Below are positions 9,123 to 17,051 of a stretch of 32,774 nucleotides of DNA, piece by piece. The stretch covers positions 1 through 32,774 of the forward strand of contig CAUJEL010000199.1 of NCBI GenBank assembly GCA_963169875.1, written 5' to 3'. The notes below the pieces were generated by a model. That model saw only the letters and a list, made by a program, of their open reading frames with translations, did no database searches and was not told the origin of the DNA. Every line of letters begins with the position of its first letter. Within the stretch, counting starts at the first letter, position 1. A program made the position numbers and the translations under genes. This stretch comes from Candidatus Zhuqueibacterota bacterium (GTDB lineage Bacteria; Zhuqueibacterota; Zhuqueibacteria; Residuimicrobiales; Residuimicrobiaceae).

Positions 9123-10103
9123 ATGAAACCCTTGATCGGAATTACCCTGGGGGATCCGGCCGGCATCGGTCCGGAGATCACCCTCAAAGCCCTGGCGGAT
9201 GCGCGCGTTGCAGACGCATTGGACGCCGTCCTCTTTGGCGACCGCAGTGTGCTGGCGCAGGCCATGCAGCAGACCGGCCTGCACGGTGAGATCGTGGAGA
9301 TCGATCGCGTCGAAAACTTGCGTCCTGCGCCGCAGATATTCTATCTTTGCGATCCGCATCAACTTGGCGGAGCGGTGGAGATGGGGCAGGTGAGCGGCGC
9401 ATGTGGCGCGGCCGCGTACGCCGCCATCAAAACCGCTGTGCACTGGGCGGTGGAGAAAAAAATCGCCGCACTGTGCACGGCGCCCATCAATAAAGCATCC
9501 CTGCAGGCCGGCCAGGTCCCTTTTATCGACCATACGGACATGCTTGCGCACTTGACTCGAACCCCTTCACCGCTGACCCTGTTCGTCGTCGACAAGTTGC
9601 GCATTGCGTTCCTGACCAAGCACATCCCCTTGCGGAAAGTGGCGGACGCACTGAACATCGAGCGTGTGGTGCAGGGCGTGAGGGACACGGACCAGGGGTT
9701 GCGGCAGCTGGGTCTGACGCAGCGCCGCATCGCCGTGGCGGCCCTGAATCCCCACGCCGGGGATGGCGGCCTCTTTGGCGATGAAGAAGAAAAAATCCTG
9801 GCGCCCGCAGTCGCCCGCGCTGCGGAATTGGGACTTGACGTTTGCGGCCCCGTCCCTGCTGATGCCGTATTTCACCATGGCGCCCAGGGCCGCTACGATG
9901 CCATCCTGTCGCTCTATCATGATCAGGGCCATATTGCCGCCAAGACCTATGATTTTCATCGCACGGTTTCTTTCACATTGGGCTTGCCTTTTTTGCGCAC
10001 CACGCCTGATCATGGCACCGCCTTTGAGATAGCCGGCCAGAACCGCGCCAATCCCCTCAGCATGATCGAGGCCTTGCTGGCCGCGGCGCAGTACGGAAGA
10101 TAG
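9123..10103 (+). CDS. pdxA: 4-hydroxythreonine-4-phosphate dehydrogenase PdxA
   Basis: A 326-residue NAD-dependent, metal-binding dehydrogenase that oxidises and decarboxylates 4-phosphohydroxy-L-threonine in the DXP-dependent pathway to pyridoxal phosphate. Family signatures are clear: GITLGDPAGIGPEI at the N-terminus, FIDHTDMLAHLT with a metal-binding His, ALNPHAGDGGLFGDEE, the metal site LYHDQGH, and TTPDHGTAFEIAG at the C-terminus. Length is normal. The ATG is preceded by AAGGGG at a somewhat long distance. Paralogues of PdxA act on other hydroxyacid phosphates (for example in erythronate use), but nothing nearby argues for that. Confidence 0.95.
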   Translation: MKPLIGITLGDPAGIGPEITLKALADARVADALDAVLFGDRSVLAQAMQQTGLHGEIVEIDRVENLRPAPQIFYLCDPHQLGGAVEMGQVSGACGAAAYAAIKTAVHWAVEKKIAALCTAPINKASLQAGQVPFIDHTDMLAHLTRTPSPLTLFVVDKLRIAFLTKHIPLRKVADALNIERVVQGVRDTDQGLRQLGLTQRRIAVAALNPHAGDGGLFGDEEEKILAPAVARAAELGLDVCGPVPADAVFHHGAQGRYDAILSLYHDQGHIAAKTYDFHRTVSFTLGLPFLRTTPDHGTAFEIAGQNRANPLSMIEALLAAAQYGR

Positions 10104-10116
10104 ACCACGGGCGGCG

Positions 10117-10345
10117 GGGGATAGAGGACAGAGAGCAGAGGACAGAGATCAGTAGGCAGAAGGCAGTGGGTAGTTTGAGCAGGCGCATGTCCGTGTTTTC
10201 TGTGTTTTCGGTGGTTCATTTCTTTGTTTGTGATTTGTGTTCCGTGTCTTCCGTGGTTAATTTCTTTATTCACGATTTGTGTTCCGTGTTTTCTGTGTAT
10301 TCCGTGGTTTATTTCTTGTCGTCCATGGTCTATTTTCCGTTCCCT
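10117..10345. repeat. Degenerate word-repeat block upstream of wlbA
   Basis: The 317-base gap contains two kinds of word repeats. From 10117 to 10167 there are shuffled 'gaggacagag/agcagaggacagagatcag' words; the reverse complement recurs after the coiled-coil gene near 22540. From 10191 to about 10345 there are three degenerate units starting at 10191, 10242 and 10283, each built on CCGTGTTTTCTGTGT...CCGTGGTT...ATTTC. The reading frame stays open across the units and runs into wlbA, producing a Val/Ser/Phe-rich false extension of 85 codons. Confidence 0.65.
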
Positions 10346-10420
10346 GTTTTTTCCTTTTATTTTACCCAAAAATGGTTTAAATTTGCCCAAAGAAAACCAG
10401 GCATTCCGGAGAAATTCCCC

Positions 10421-11365
10421 ATGAATTTTGCACTCATCGGCGCCGCCGGTTACATCGCGCCGCGGCATCTTCAAGCCATCCGCGATACCGGCAACCATCT
10501 GGTCGCTGCCTGCGACAAGAGCGATTCGGTCGGCATCCTCGACCGTTATTTCTATGATGTGGATTTTTTCACGGAGTTCGAGCGTTTCGACCGTCATGCG
10601 GAAAAATTGCGCCGTCTCGGCGAAGAAGAGCGCATTCAATATGTCAGCATCTGCACACCCAATTATCTGCACGACGCCCACATTCGCTTTGCGCTGCGCC
10701 TGAATGCCGATGCCATCTGCGAGAAACCGCTGGTGCTGAATCCCTGGAACCTCGATGTGTTGTCGGAGCTGGAGCGCGAGAGCGGCCGCCGCGTTTACAC
10801 CATTTTGCAGCTGCGCGTCCATCCAGCGCTGCAGGCGCTGCGCGAGAAAATCGCCGCAGAACCCGCGGATCGCGTCCATGATGTGGATCTCACTTATATA
10901 ACTTCCCGCGGCAAGTGGTATCTCTTTTCATGGAAAGGCGAGGTGCACAAATCGGGGGGGGTGAGCACCAACATCGGCATCCACTTTTTTGATTTGCTCA
11001 CCTGGATTTTCGGACCTTTGCAAAGCGTTGAAGTGCACAGCAGCACCGACCGCCAGGCGGCGGGGTATCTGGAGCTGCAGCGCGCGCGCGTGCGCTGGTT
11101 TCTCTCCCTGGACCGCAAGGATTTGCCCGCGCAAACCGCTCAGGCGGTCAAGTCCACCTATCGTTCCATCACCGTGGATGGGGAGGAGGTCGAATTCTCG
11201 GAAGGATTCACCGATCTGCACACGCGCGTCTATGAGGAAATACTCGCCGGCCGCGGCCATGGCATCGAGGAGGCGCGCGAATCGGTCGAGATCGCCTATC
11301 AGATCCGCCATGCGCAGACCATCGTGCCGGATGCGGAGAAACGGCATCCTTTTCTTAAAACCTGA
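10421..11365 (+). CDS. wlbA: UDP-N-acetylglucosaminuronate 3-dehydrogenase (WlbA/WbpB type, Gfo/Idh/MocA)
   Basis: A 314-residue NAD-dependent oxidoreductase. WlbA/WbpB enzymes oxidise C3 of UDP-GlcNAcA, the step before the WbpE/WlbC aminotransferase in making 2,3-diacetamido uronic acids for O-antigens. The assignment rests on a very characteristic N-terminus, ALIGAAGYIAPRHLQAI, then DKSDSVGILDRYF, TEFERFDRH and VSICTPNYLHDAHIRF. These are followed by the Gfo/Idh EKP lysine motif in CEKPLVLNPWN and by LQLRVHPAL. The sugar-binding half includes GVSTNIGIHFFDLLTWIFG. ATG 10421 is chosen over upstream starts because the upstream frame is only repeat sequence. No partner aminotransferase or acetyltransferase is adjacent, so the pathway must be completed elsewhere. 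Confidence 0.88.
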   Translation: MNFALIGAAGYIAPRHLQAIRDTGNHLVAACDKSDSVGILDRYFYDVDFFTEFERFDRHAEKLRRLGEEERIQYVSICTPNYLHDAHIRFALRLNADAICEKPLVLNPWNLDVLSELERESGRRVYTILQLRVHPALQALREKIAAEPADRVHDVDLTYITSRGKWYLFSWKGEVHKSGGVSTNIGIHFFDLLTWIFGPLQSVEVHSSTDRQAAGYLELQRARVRWFLSLDRKDLPAQTAQAVKSTYRSITVDGEEVEFSEGFTDLHTRVYEEILAGRGHGIEEARESVEIAYQIRHAQTIVPDAEKRHPFLKT

Positions 11366-11390
11366 ATTGAGTGATTGATGTACGCAAGGC

Positions 11391-11423
11391 AACCCTGCGA
11401 AGGTTGGGAACCTTCGCAAGGTT
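11391..11423. repeat. 15-bp palindrome after wlbA
   Basis: AACCCTGCGAAGGTT, a three-base GGG loop, then AACCTTCGCAAGGTT form a 15-bp stem with one mismatch, 25 bases after the wlbA stop. There is no T tract, so it is a hairpin of the extragenic palindrome type rather than an obvious intrinsic terminator. Confidence 0.6.
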
Positions 11424-11430
11424 AAGAGGC

Positions 11431-11526
11431 GGCCGCAAAAAATCAAGCCCGTGTGCAGCCAGTGAATGCATCAGACCTGGCCGCAAATAATCAAGCCAGG
11501 GTGCAGCCCGTGCATTCAGCAAAGCC
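11431..11526. repeat. Two-copy 48-bp degenerate tandem repeat before rmlA
   Basis: Two units of 48 bases start with GGCCGCAAAAAATCAAGCC (11431) and GGCCGCAAATAATCAAGCC (11479). Each continues with a GTGCAGCC(C/A)GTG-type segment and a GCAT(T)CAG word. Identity between the units decays toward their ends. The frame is open through them and would add a spurious 35-residue extension to RmlA. Confidence 0.6.
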
Positions 11527-11570
11527 GGCGGCTGCGGCCCGATTTGAAACATCAGCAGAAGGAACACCCC

Positions 11571-12452
11571 GTGAAAGGCATTATTCTCGCCGGCGGCGCC
11601 GGCACGCGTCTCTATCCCATCACCCGGGCGGTCAGCAAACAACTGCTGCCCATTTACGACAAACCCATGGTATATTACCCGCTCTCGGCTCTTATGCTGG
11701 CTGGACTGCGCGATATCCTCCTGATATCGACCCCGGAAGATCTGCCACGCTTCCAACAGCTGCTCGGTGACGGCAGTCAATTTGGCGTGTGCATCTCCTA
11801 TAAAGAGCAACTGGCGCCCAACGGACTGGCCGAAGCGTTCATCCTCGGGGAGGAGTTTCTCGCCGGCGACAGCGCCTGCCTCATCCTCGGCGACAATATT
11901 TTCTACGGACACAACTTCAGCAATTTGCTCGAAGGATCGGTGCGTCAGATCGAAAAAAGCGGCGGCGGCGTGGTTTTCGGCTATTACGTCCGCGATCCGG
12001 AGCGCTACGGCGTGGTCGAATTTGATGCCAACGGCCAGGCGCTCAGCATCGAAGAAAAGCCGGCGCATCCCAAGAGCAATTATGCGGTGGTGGGACTCTA
12101 TTTTTACGACAACCAGGTGGTGAAGGTGGCCAGGAGCATCAAACCTTCCGCGCGGGGTGAGCTGGAGATCACCGATGTCAACCGCGTCTACCTTGATCAA
12201 AAGCGCCTCAATGTGCAGATCATCGGACGCGGTTACGCCTGGCTCGATACCGGCACGTATGAGAGTCTCCTGGACGCCTCCGCGTTTGTGAAAACCATTC
12301 AGGAGCGGCAGGGATTTCGCATCGCCTGTCTCGAAGAGATCGCTTATCATAAGGGATGGATCAACGCCGAGCAGTTGCTGGAACAGGCGAAGAAGAATCG
12401 CAAGAATGAATATGGGCAGTACCTGATGGCGCTGCATAAAGAGGGCCGCTGA
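11571..12452 (+). CDS. rmlA: Glucose-1-phosphate thymidylyltransferase RmlA
   Basis: A 293-residue nucleotidyltransferase that makes dTDP-glucose from glucose-1-phosphate and dTTP, the first step toward dTDP-rhamnose and other dTDP-sugars. The nucleotide loop [19 protein letters not shown] and [16 protein letters not shown] are textbook. [30 protein letters not shown] and [13 protein letters not shown] complete the set. The GTG at 11571 is chosen because it has AGAAGGA upstream and gives the normal (M)KGIILAGG start. rmlB, rmlC and rmlD are absent from the window, so RmlA stands alone between repeat-rich gaps. Confidence 0.95.
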   Translation: MKGIILAGGAGTRLYPITRAVSKQLLPIYDKPMVYYPLSALMLAGLRDILLISTPEDLPRFQQLLGDGSQFGVCISYKEQLAPNGLAEAFILGEEFLAGDSACLILGDNIFYGHNFSNLLEGSVRQIEKSGGGVVFGYYVRDPERYGVVEFDANGQALSIEEKPAHPKSNYAVVGLYFYDNQVVKVARSIKPSARGELEITDVNRVYLDQKRLNVQIIGRGYAWLDTGTYESLLDASAFVKTIQERQGFRIACLEEIAYHKGWINAEQLLEQAKKNRKNEYGQYLMALHKEGR

Positions 12453-12736
12453 GGTTGGAATCCGGCAGCATCCGGGGCCTGGGCGAGAACCACGGATTCA
12501 AGCGGGTGGTGCTGTCAGGACAAGCTGTTGGCTATGCGAAGACGGAGTTGAGGGAGCCCTGGGGCGGGTGTCGTCCTGGGCATTGACTGAAGTGAGTGGG
12601 ACAGGCAAGCCAAGTCTGATGAGGGGGCCCTGTGAATGGAGCAGAACCGCGCGATGATCTTTGCTGTTTTCGCCGCCGGAACGGGATGCCGGTTACAGCG
12701 CGTTGCCGATTTTCATGACATTTTTAAATAAATTAT

Positions 12737-12766
12737 TTGAATAATAGCTGAAAACGATTATATTAT
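12737..12766 (+). promoter_or_regulatory. Possible promoter in the long leader region
   Basis: TTGAAT (12737-12742), 18 bases, then TATTAT (12761-12766), in the AT-rich part of the gap. If used it would give an untranslated leader of about 490 bases before the Wza-like gene. In an AT-rich stretch such pairs arise by chance, so support is modest. Confidence 0.3.
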
Positions 12767-13179
12767 ACAAATTGTTTTCAATCTGTCCAGTACTCGAGCC
12801 ATGCATGAAATACTCTGGACGCTGGTGGGACAATTAAGAAAATCATTGGGGATTTGTCCACGTTTCGGATCTCTCCACGCCTCCCATCGGCAAATCGAAC
12901 ACAATTAGGAATTCATCCCCTTGCGCTGGAGATGGGGAGGGAAGAACCGTTTTGCAGCGATCAGGCACTTTCCTGCTGGTATGAAATTTGCTCATTTCTG
13001 ATTATTGTCAGATTCTGCGATTGAATCGACTATTTTTAGTCATAATTGTACTGTTTTGATACAACTCGCCCGGGTTACAACGGGGCGGGTCGGGATTCCC
13101 GTTTAATGCACGCTCATGAAGCTGTGATGGCTGCATCCGCAGCTGCACGAAGAACGGGAGTGCCGGCTTAAAAACATCA

Positions 13180-13212
13180 GTCACTCCTCTGGAGTGACAA
13201 GGCGAAGCTGTG
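13180..13212 (+). repeat. Hairpin plus dispersed word, copy 1
   Basis: GTCACTCC, a TCT loop and GGAGTGAC form a perfect 8-bp hairpin (13180-13198). Its right arm is the start of a 22-base word (GGAGTGACA then GGCGAAGCTGTG) that recurs with a single mismatch at 25036-25057. This copy lies 53 bases before the Wza-like gene; the other lies after the Wzc-like gene. Confidence 0.6.
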
Positions 13213-13265
13213 CCAATTTCGCGACTCCATCGTACATTGCATCACCTCTCATAAGGGAAGAATCC

Positions 13266-14171
13266 ATGAAAAAAAATCTGTTGCTCCTGTTTCTTTGCAT
13301 ACTGCTCGTCAGCAGCCTGCACGCCCAGGAACGCAAAATCAAAGCCGGCGACGTCATCGAGATCGTGGTCTATGGCCACACGGAACTGTCCCGCGTCGTC
13401 ACCGTCAATCCCCAGGGAGCCATTGATTTTCCTTTCATGCAGAGCGTGCCGGTCGACGGCCTCTCGCTCGACAAGCTGCGCGAGATTATCGTCGCCACGC
13501 TGTCGCGCTATCTCAATACCTATCCCGTGGTGACGGTCAGTTTCGCCAAGAGCAACACCATAAACGTCAGCGTTCTCGGCATGGTGAAGCGGCCCGGACT
13601 GGTGGCGGTGCCGCTCAACTCATCGCTGCAGGGCGCTTTGGCCATCGCAGAGGGGGTTACGCCCGGCGCACGCATCAATGAAATTACCCTCATCCGCAAC
13701 ATCGACGGCCGGATGATCAGCAGCACCTATGACATGGAAAAGTTTCTGCTTGACAGCGATTTCAAGCAGAACCCCACGGTCACTGAAGGCGATATCATCA
13801 TGGTCTCGGGCAATCCTGTGCTCGCGTCGATCAAGGTGCTCGGCGCGGTGCGCAGTCCTGGCATCTTTGACAATTACATGGGCGCCACGGTGCTTGATAT
13901 GATTATGCGCGCCGGCGGTCCGCTGGAGGACGCCAAACTGGATCAAATCCGCTATATTTCACCCTCGCGGAAAAAGAACGTCGAATACACAATCAATTTG
14001 AAGCAATTCCTCGAAACCCAGGAGTTCAGCCAGGTCCCGCCGGTCAAGGCCGGCGATATCATCTATATCCCCAAGAAGAAAAATTACTGGAAAGGCGTGC
14101 TCAGCGTGGCGCGCGACATCAGCACCCTGGCCATCGCGGCCTGGTATATTGTTCGAATTAATAAAGAATGA
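13266..14171 (+). CDS. Wza-like polysaccharide export outer-membrane protein
   Basis: A 301-residue protein with an N-terminal signal peptide (KKNLLLLFLCILLVSSLHA, cleavage probably before QERK). No proper lipobox is seen, so it is not clearly a lipoprotein. Mature residues 25-100 form a Poly_export domain (IKAGDVIEIVVYGHTEL, DFPFMQSVPVDGLSL). Two SLBB-type segments follow (VSVLGMVKRPGLVAVP and IKVLGAVRSPGIFDNY). The chain ends in a hydrophobic helix (about 281-297), matching the C-terminal helix through which Wza octamers cross the outer membrane. ATG 13266, behind AAGGGA, is preferred to an upstream ATG at 13194 because it starts the signal peptide. The Wzc-like partner is 8.4 kb downstream, with the RiPP cassette in between. 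Confidence 0.9.
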   Translation: MKKNLLLLFLCILLVSSLHAQERKIKAGDVIEIVVYGHTELSRVVTVNPQGAIDFPFMQSVPVDGLSLDKLREIIVATLSRYLNTYPVVTVSFAKSNTINVSVLGMVKRPGLVAVPLNSSLQGALAIAEGVTPGARINEITLIRNIDGRMISSTYDMEKFLLDSDFKQNPTVTEGDIIMVSGNPVLASIKVLGAVRSPGIFDNYMGATVLDMIMRAGGPLEDAKLDQIRYISPSRKKNVEYTINLKQFLETQEFSQVPPVKAGDIIYIPKKKNYWKGVLSVARDISTLAIAAWYIVRINKE

Positions 14172-14308
14172 GTCCACTCTCCTAATCCCTTAATTTAAAA
14201 ATTTTACCAATGACTACGATTCCAGGCTTATAAAAAACAATTCATGTAATTCGTGGTTGAAGCTTTTTGGAATAAACGCAAGAGTAGTATCTGAAAAAAG
14301 GCATTCCT

Positions 14309-14599
14309 ATGACAAGTGATACCAATAACAAACCCATGGCCAATCCGCTCATCGTTCTGCGCGAAGAATTCGACGATTGGGCCATTCTTTTTGACCCCGA
14401 TACCGGGGACGCCTCGGCCATCAATCCGGTGAGCGTCTTCATCTACAAGCATCTCGATGGCAAACATACGGTTCCTGACATTGTCGCCAAGTTGAGAAAA
14501 GAGTGCGAGGATGTGCCGGAAAACGCCGAAGCCGAGGTGCAGGAATTCATCCAGCAGTTGCTGGACAAGGGATACGCGGGGTATGAAAAGCAATTCTGA
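14309..14599 (+). CDS. PqqD-like peptide chaperone (ScmD-like)
   Basis: A 96-residue protein of the PqqD / RiPP recognition element fold, a small winged helix that binds the leader of a precursor peptide and delivers it to the modifying radical SAM enzyme. Features: EEFDDWAILFDPDTGDASAINPVSVFIYKHLDGKHTV-like pattern (residues 16-52, described here by its hallmarks: a Trp-containing strand, the DPDTG turn, INP, then a helix with hydrophobic spacing). IVAKLRKECEDVP and a final helix ending LLDKGYAGY complete it. This is the usual domain length. It precedes two radical SAM/SPASM genes and the likely precursor, which makes the role persuasive. It resembles ScmD of the cassette I know as SynChlorMet; that match is from memory. 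Confidence 0.85.
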   Translation: MTSDTNNKPMANPLIVLREEFDDWAILFDPDTGDASAINPVSVFIYKHLDGKHTVPDIVAKLRKECEDVPENAEAEVQEFIQQLLDKGYAGYEKQF

Positions 14600-14733
14600 A
14601 TTTTGAATGCTGGATTACGAGTCAACAGCCGGAAATTATGGCTTACCATCAGACAATCGACCTTCATCATTCAGCATTCAATCTTTATTATTCAGTATTC
14701 ATAATATAGCATTTTCCCGTAGAGTTTGCCCTT
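14600..14733. repeat. ATTCAGCATTCAA-type word repeat between PqqD-like and radical SAM genes
   Basis: The 134-base gap carries 'gaattttgaatgctggatta' at its start and 'attcagcattcaatctttattattcagtattcata' words at 14669-14703. These are two related degenerate words in opposite orientation. It is another member of the intergenic word-repeat population. No second precursor peptide is visible here. Confidence 0.5.
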
Positions 14734-15837
14734 ATGCCAAATGTGATAAAATCACCCCGTTCGCTCGACATTGATATCACCAGCCGCTGCAATTTGCGCT
14801 GCAAGTACTGCTATCATTTCAGCGGCCCCGGCGATGTGGACACAGACCTGCCCAAAGAGGAGTGGCTGCGGTTCTTCGTCGAATGCGGCCACTATGGGAT
14901 CATGGGACTCTCCCTGGCTGGTGGCGAGCCATTTTTCCGTAAGGATCTGCCCGAGCTTCTCGAAGGCATCATCGCCAACCGCATGCGCTTTTCCCTGCTC
15001 AGCAACGGCACCCTTATCGATGACGCCTGGGCTAAATATATCAAAGAGACGCGGCGCTGCAACTATATTCAGGTTTCTTTGGATGGGTCCAGGGCTGAAG
15101 TACATGATCAGCTACGCGGCAAAGGGCAGTTCGACAAAGCAGTGGCCGGTTTGCAGCACCTGCAGCGCCATGGCGTGCCGGTGACCGTTCGGGTGACGCT
15201 CAATAAACTCAATTACCATGATCTGGAAAACATCGCCCGGTTTTTGCTGGAAGAACTGGGGCTACCCGCTTTTTCCACCAATGCCGCTTCGTATATGGGA
15301 TTGTGCAAGCTGAATGACCAGGAGATCGGCCTGGATGTTGCCGAGCGCAGCGCACTCATGGCGGTTTTTGCCGATCTCGTGAAGCGTTATCCCGGCCGCT
15401 TCAGCGCCAACGCCGGGCCGCAGGCCGATCTGCGCATGTGGAGCGAGATGGAGCGGGCGCGTCTGGGCGGCTTGGCGCCGGCGCATCCAACCGGCGCCCT
15501 GACGGCCTGTGGCTGCGTCTTTGACCGCATGGCGGTCCGCGCAGACGGTATTATGACGCCCTGCACCATGCTCAGTCACATGGAGATGGGCCGTATCAAT
15601 CATGACGATCTGCGAGAAGTGTGGCAGAACCATCCCCTGATGCAAAGTATGCGAGCACGTAACGAAATATCGTTAAAATTGTTTGACTTTTGTAGCAGTT
15701 GTAATTATATTAACTATTGTACAGGTAACTGTCCCGGGGTGGCTTACGAACTAACAGGCGAAGTGGACCATCCCAGTCCGGATGCCTGCTTCAAACGCTT
15801 CCTTGGTGCGGGCGGCGTTTTACCCGAAATAAATTGA
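14734..15837 (+). CDS. Radical SAM/SPASM peptide-modifying enzyme (ScmE-like)
   Basis: A 367-residue PqqE/AlbA-type enzyme. The N-terminal radical SAM motif CNLRCKYC uses C19, C23 and C26. LSLAGGEPFFRKDL is the SAM-binding GGEP segment and IQVSLDGS follows in the barrel. The C-terminal SPASM region carries auxiliary cluster cysteines in ACGCVFDRMAVR, MTPCTML, FCSSCNYINYC, TGNCPG and the last PDACF. Such enzymes abstract a hydrogen from a peptide residue and form carbon or thioether crosslinks, depositing electrons through the auxiliary Fe-S clusters. The gene ends in a TTGA overlap with the next radical SAM gene, so translation is coupled. It matches ScmE by size and context; exact chemistry cannot be deduced. 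Confidence 0.88.
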   Translation: MPNVIKSPRSLDIDITSRCNLRCKYCYHFSGPGDVDTDLPKEEWLRFFVECGHYGIMGLSLAGGEPFFRKDLPELLEGIIANRMRFSLLSNGTLIDDAWAKYIKETRRCNYIQVSLDGSRAEVHDQLRGKGQFDKAVAGLQHLQRHGVPVTVRVTLNKLNYHDLENIARFLLEELGLPAFSTNAASYMGLCKLNDQEIGLDVAERSALMAVFADLVKRYPGRFSANAGPQADLRMWSEMERARLGGLAPAHPTGALTACGCVFDRMAVRADGIMTPCTMLSHMEMGRINHDDLREVWQNHPLMQSMRARNEISLKLFDFCSSCNYINYCTGNCPGVAYELTGEVDHPSPDACFKRFLGAGGVLPEIN

Positions 15838-17051
15838 TAATCAGTATTGCCCTTATTTCCGGATTTCTGTTATCAGGCATACATACGTTGTTGAGAGTAA
15901 ACGTACTGAACCAGTCCATTGAAACATCATATCCCCTGCGGACCCTGTATTTTTATTTGACCGAGGGATGTAACCTGGCGTGCCGCCACTGCTGGATCGC
16001 ACCCAGGTTTCAGGATGAGAAGCACCAGTACGGCTATCTGGATTATCAGCTCTTTGAAAAGATCATCACCGAGGCCAAACCGCTGGGATTGACAGGCGTC
16101 AAGCTCACCGGCGGCGAGCCGCTGATGCACCCGCGGATCGATGAAATAGTGGATCATATCCGGGAGCAAGAGCTGGCATTGACGGTCGAGACCAACGGCG
16201 TGCTGTGCACGCCGGAGCTGGCGCACAAAATGGCCGCCTGCCAATCAGCCTCCGTCTCCGTCAGCCTCGACGGCGTCGACGCAAAGACCCACGAGTGGGT
16301 GCGCGGTGTCAAGGGATCGTTCGAGGCAGCGTTGCAGGGGATACGGCATCTGGTTCAGGCCGGGCTGAAACCGCAGATCATCATGAGCATCATGCGCATC
16401 AATGTGGACCAGGTCGAGCCCATGGTGCGGCTGGCGGAAGAGCTGGGATGCGGTTCTGTCAAGTTCAATCTCATCCAGCCGACGGAGCGCGGCGAGCGGA
16501 TTTACGAGGCGGATCAGGGATTGACGATCGAAGAGTATATCGATCTGGGCAAATTCGTCGAAAATGAGCTGTCGGGCCGGACGCAGATAAAATTGTACTA
16601 TGACCATCCCATGGCTTTCCGGCCGTTGAGCAGGCTTTTCGGGGCAGAGGGTGATGGCTGCAGCCGCTGCGGCATTCTCGGGGTTCTTGGTGTCCTTTAC
16701 GATGGTTCCTATGCCTTGTGCGGCATCGGAACCAGCGTGCCGGAGATGATCTTTGGCCGGGCGGGCGAAGATCCCCTGGATACGGTGTGGCGGGAGAACC
16801 GGGTACTGAATGAGCTGCGTGAGGGTTTGCCGCAGAATCTCAAAGGTGTATGCTCCGATTGTTTGATGAAAAATATTTGTCTCGGTTCATGCGTGGCACA
16901 GAATTACTACCGGACAAAGAATATACTCGCTGGATTTTGGTTTTGTGAACAAGCGCATCAATTAAATCAATTTAACTATTCACGTCAAAAATCATCAGTT
17001 AAAACTGATAGGGAGGATTCAAATGAAGTGGGAGAAACCGAGATTGCATGA
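15834..17051 (+). CDS. Second radical SAM/SPASM peptide-modifying enzyme (ScmF-like)
   Basis: A 405-residue protein from TTG 15834, overlapping the previous stop. The cluster motif CNLACRHC uses C45, C49 and C52 in this numbering. VKLTGGEPLMHPRI is the SAM segment and VSVSLDGVDAKTHEWVRG the barrel strand. The SPASM part has GCSRCGILGVLGV, YALCGIG, GVCSDCLMKNICLGSC and a last Cys in FWFCEQA. The first 20 residues are hydrophobic and may be an artefact; later TTG codons near 15888-15891 could be the true start. The last 25 residues after the SPASM fold are polar (SSVKTDREDSNEVGE), perhaps because the downstream precursor start with its ribosome binding site is embedded there. It probably acts on the same peptide as the preceding enzyme, at other residues or in sequence. 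Confidence 0.87.
   Translation: MIISIALISGFLLSGIHTLLRVNVLNQSIETSYPLRTLYFYLTEGCNLACRHCWIAPRFQDEKHQYGYLDYQLFEKIITEAKPLGLTGVKLTGGEPLMHPRIDEIVDHIREQELALTVETNGVLCTPELAHKMAACQSASVSVSLDGVDAKTHEWVRGVKGSFEAALQGIRHLVQAGLKPQIIMSIMRINVDQVEPMVRLAEELGCGSVKFNLIQPTERGERIYEADQGLTIEEYIDLGKFVENELSGRTQIKLYYDHPMAFRPLSRLFGAEGDGCSRCGILGVLGVLYDGSYALCGIGTSVPEMIFGRAGEDPLDTVWRENRVLNELREGLPQNLKGVCSDCLMKNICLGSCVAQNYYRTKNILAGFWFCEQAHQLNQFNYSRQKSSVKTDREDSNEVGETEIA
17011..17016 (+). promoter_or_regulatory. Strong ribosome binding site of the precursor gene
   Basis: GGGAGG stands six bases before ATG 17023, inside the coding end of the second radical SAM gene. It is one of the best Shine-Dalgarno matches in the window. It supports high-level translation of the precursor compared with the enzymes and decides the start of this short gene. 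Confidence 0.7.

Larger units (their letters stand above)
12453..13265. other. 813-base non-coding region ahead of the export/RiPP locus
   Basis: No credible gene. The first 150 bases keep an open frame without a good start (12481-12587, with segments such as VVLSGQAVGYAKTEL) that may be a decayed coding remnant. The middle is AT-rich with a promoter-like pair at 12737-12766. At 13064-13090 an 8-bp stem (ACTCGCCC / GGGCGGGT, one G-T pair) could form in a leader RNA. The end carries a hairpin and a 22-base dispersed word at 13180-13212. A long leader before a surface polysaccharide operon could be regulatory, but I see no known riboswitch. Confidence 0.45.

Noticed and set aside
10191-10345. 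CRISPR-like array
   Set aside because: Unit lengths vary (51 then 41 bases), copies are degenerate, there are no unique spacers of constant length and no cas genes in the window.
10166-10420. 85-codon N-terminal extension of the WlbA-like protein
   Set aside because: It is translated entirely from degenerate word repeats (Val/Ser/Phe runs). The family N-terminus begins at ATG 10421.
11466-11570. 35-codon N-terminal extension of RmlA
   Set aside because: It runs through the 48-bp tandem repeat; GTG 11571 has a ribosome binding site and gives the normal RmlA start.
13191-13212. JUMPstart/ops anti-termination element before the capsule-type operon
   Set aside because: GGCGAAGCTGTG only partly resembles the ops core GGCGGTAGCGT and the same word sits in another gap, so the RfaH-type reading is not supported.
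13194-13265. 24-codon extension of the Wza-like protein
   Set aside because: It would hide the signal peptide and overlaps a dispersed repeat; ATG 13266 behind AAGGGA is the natural start.
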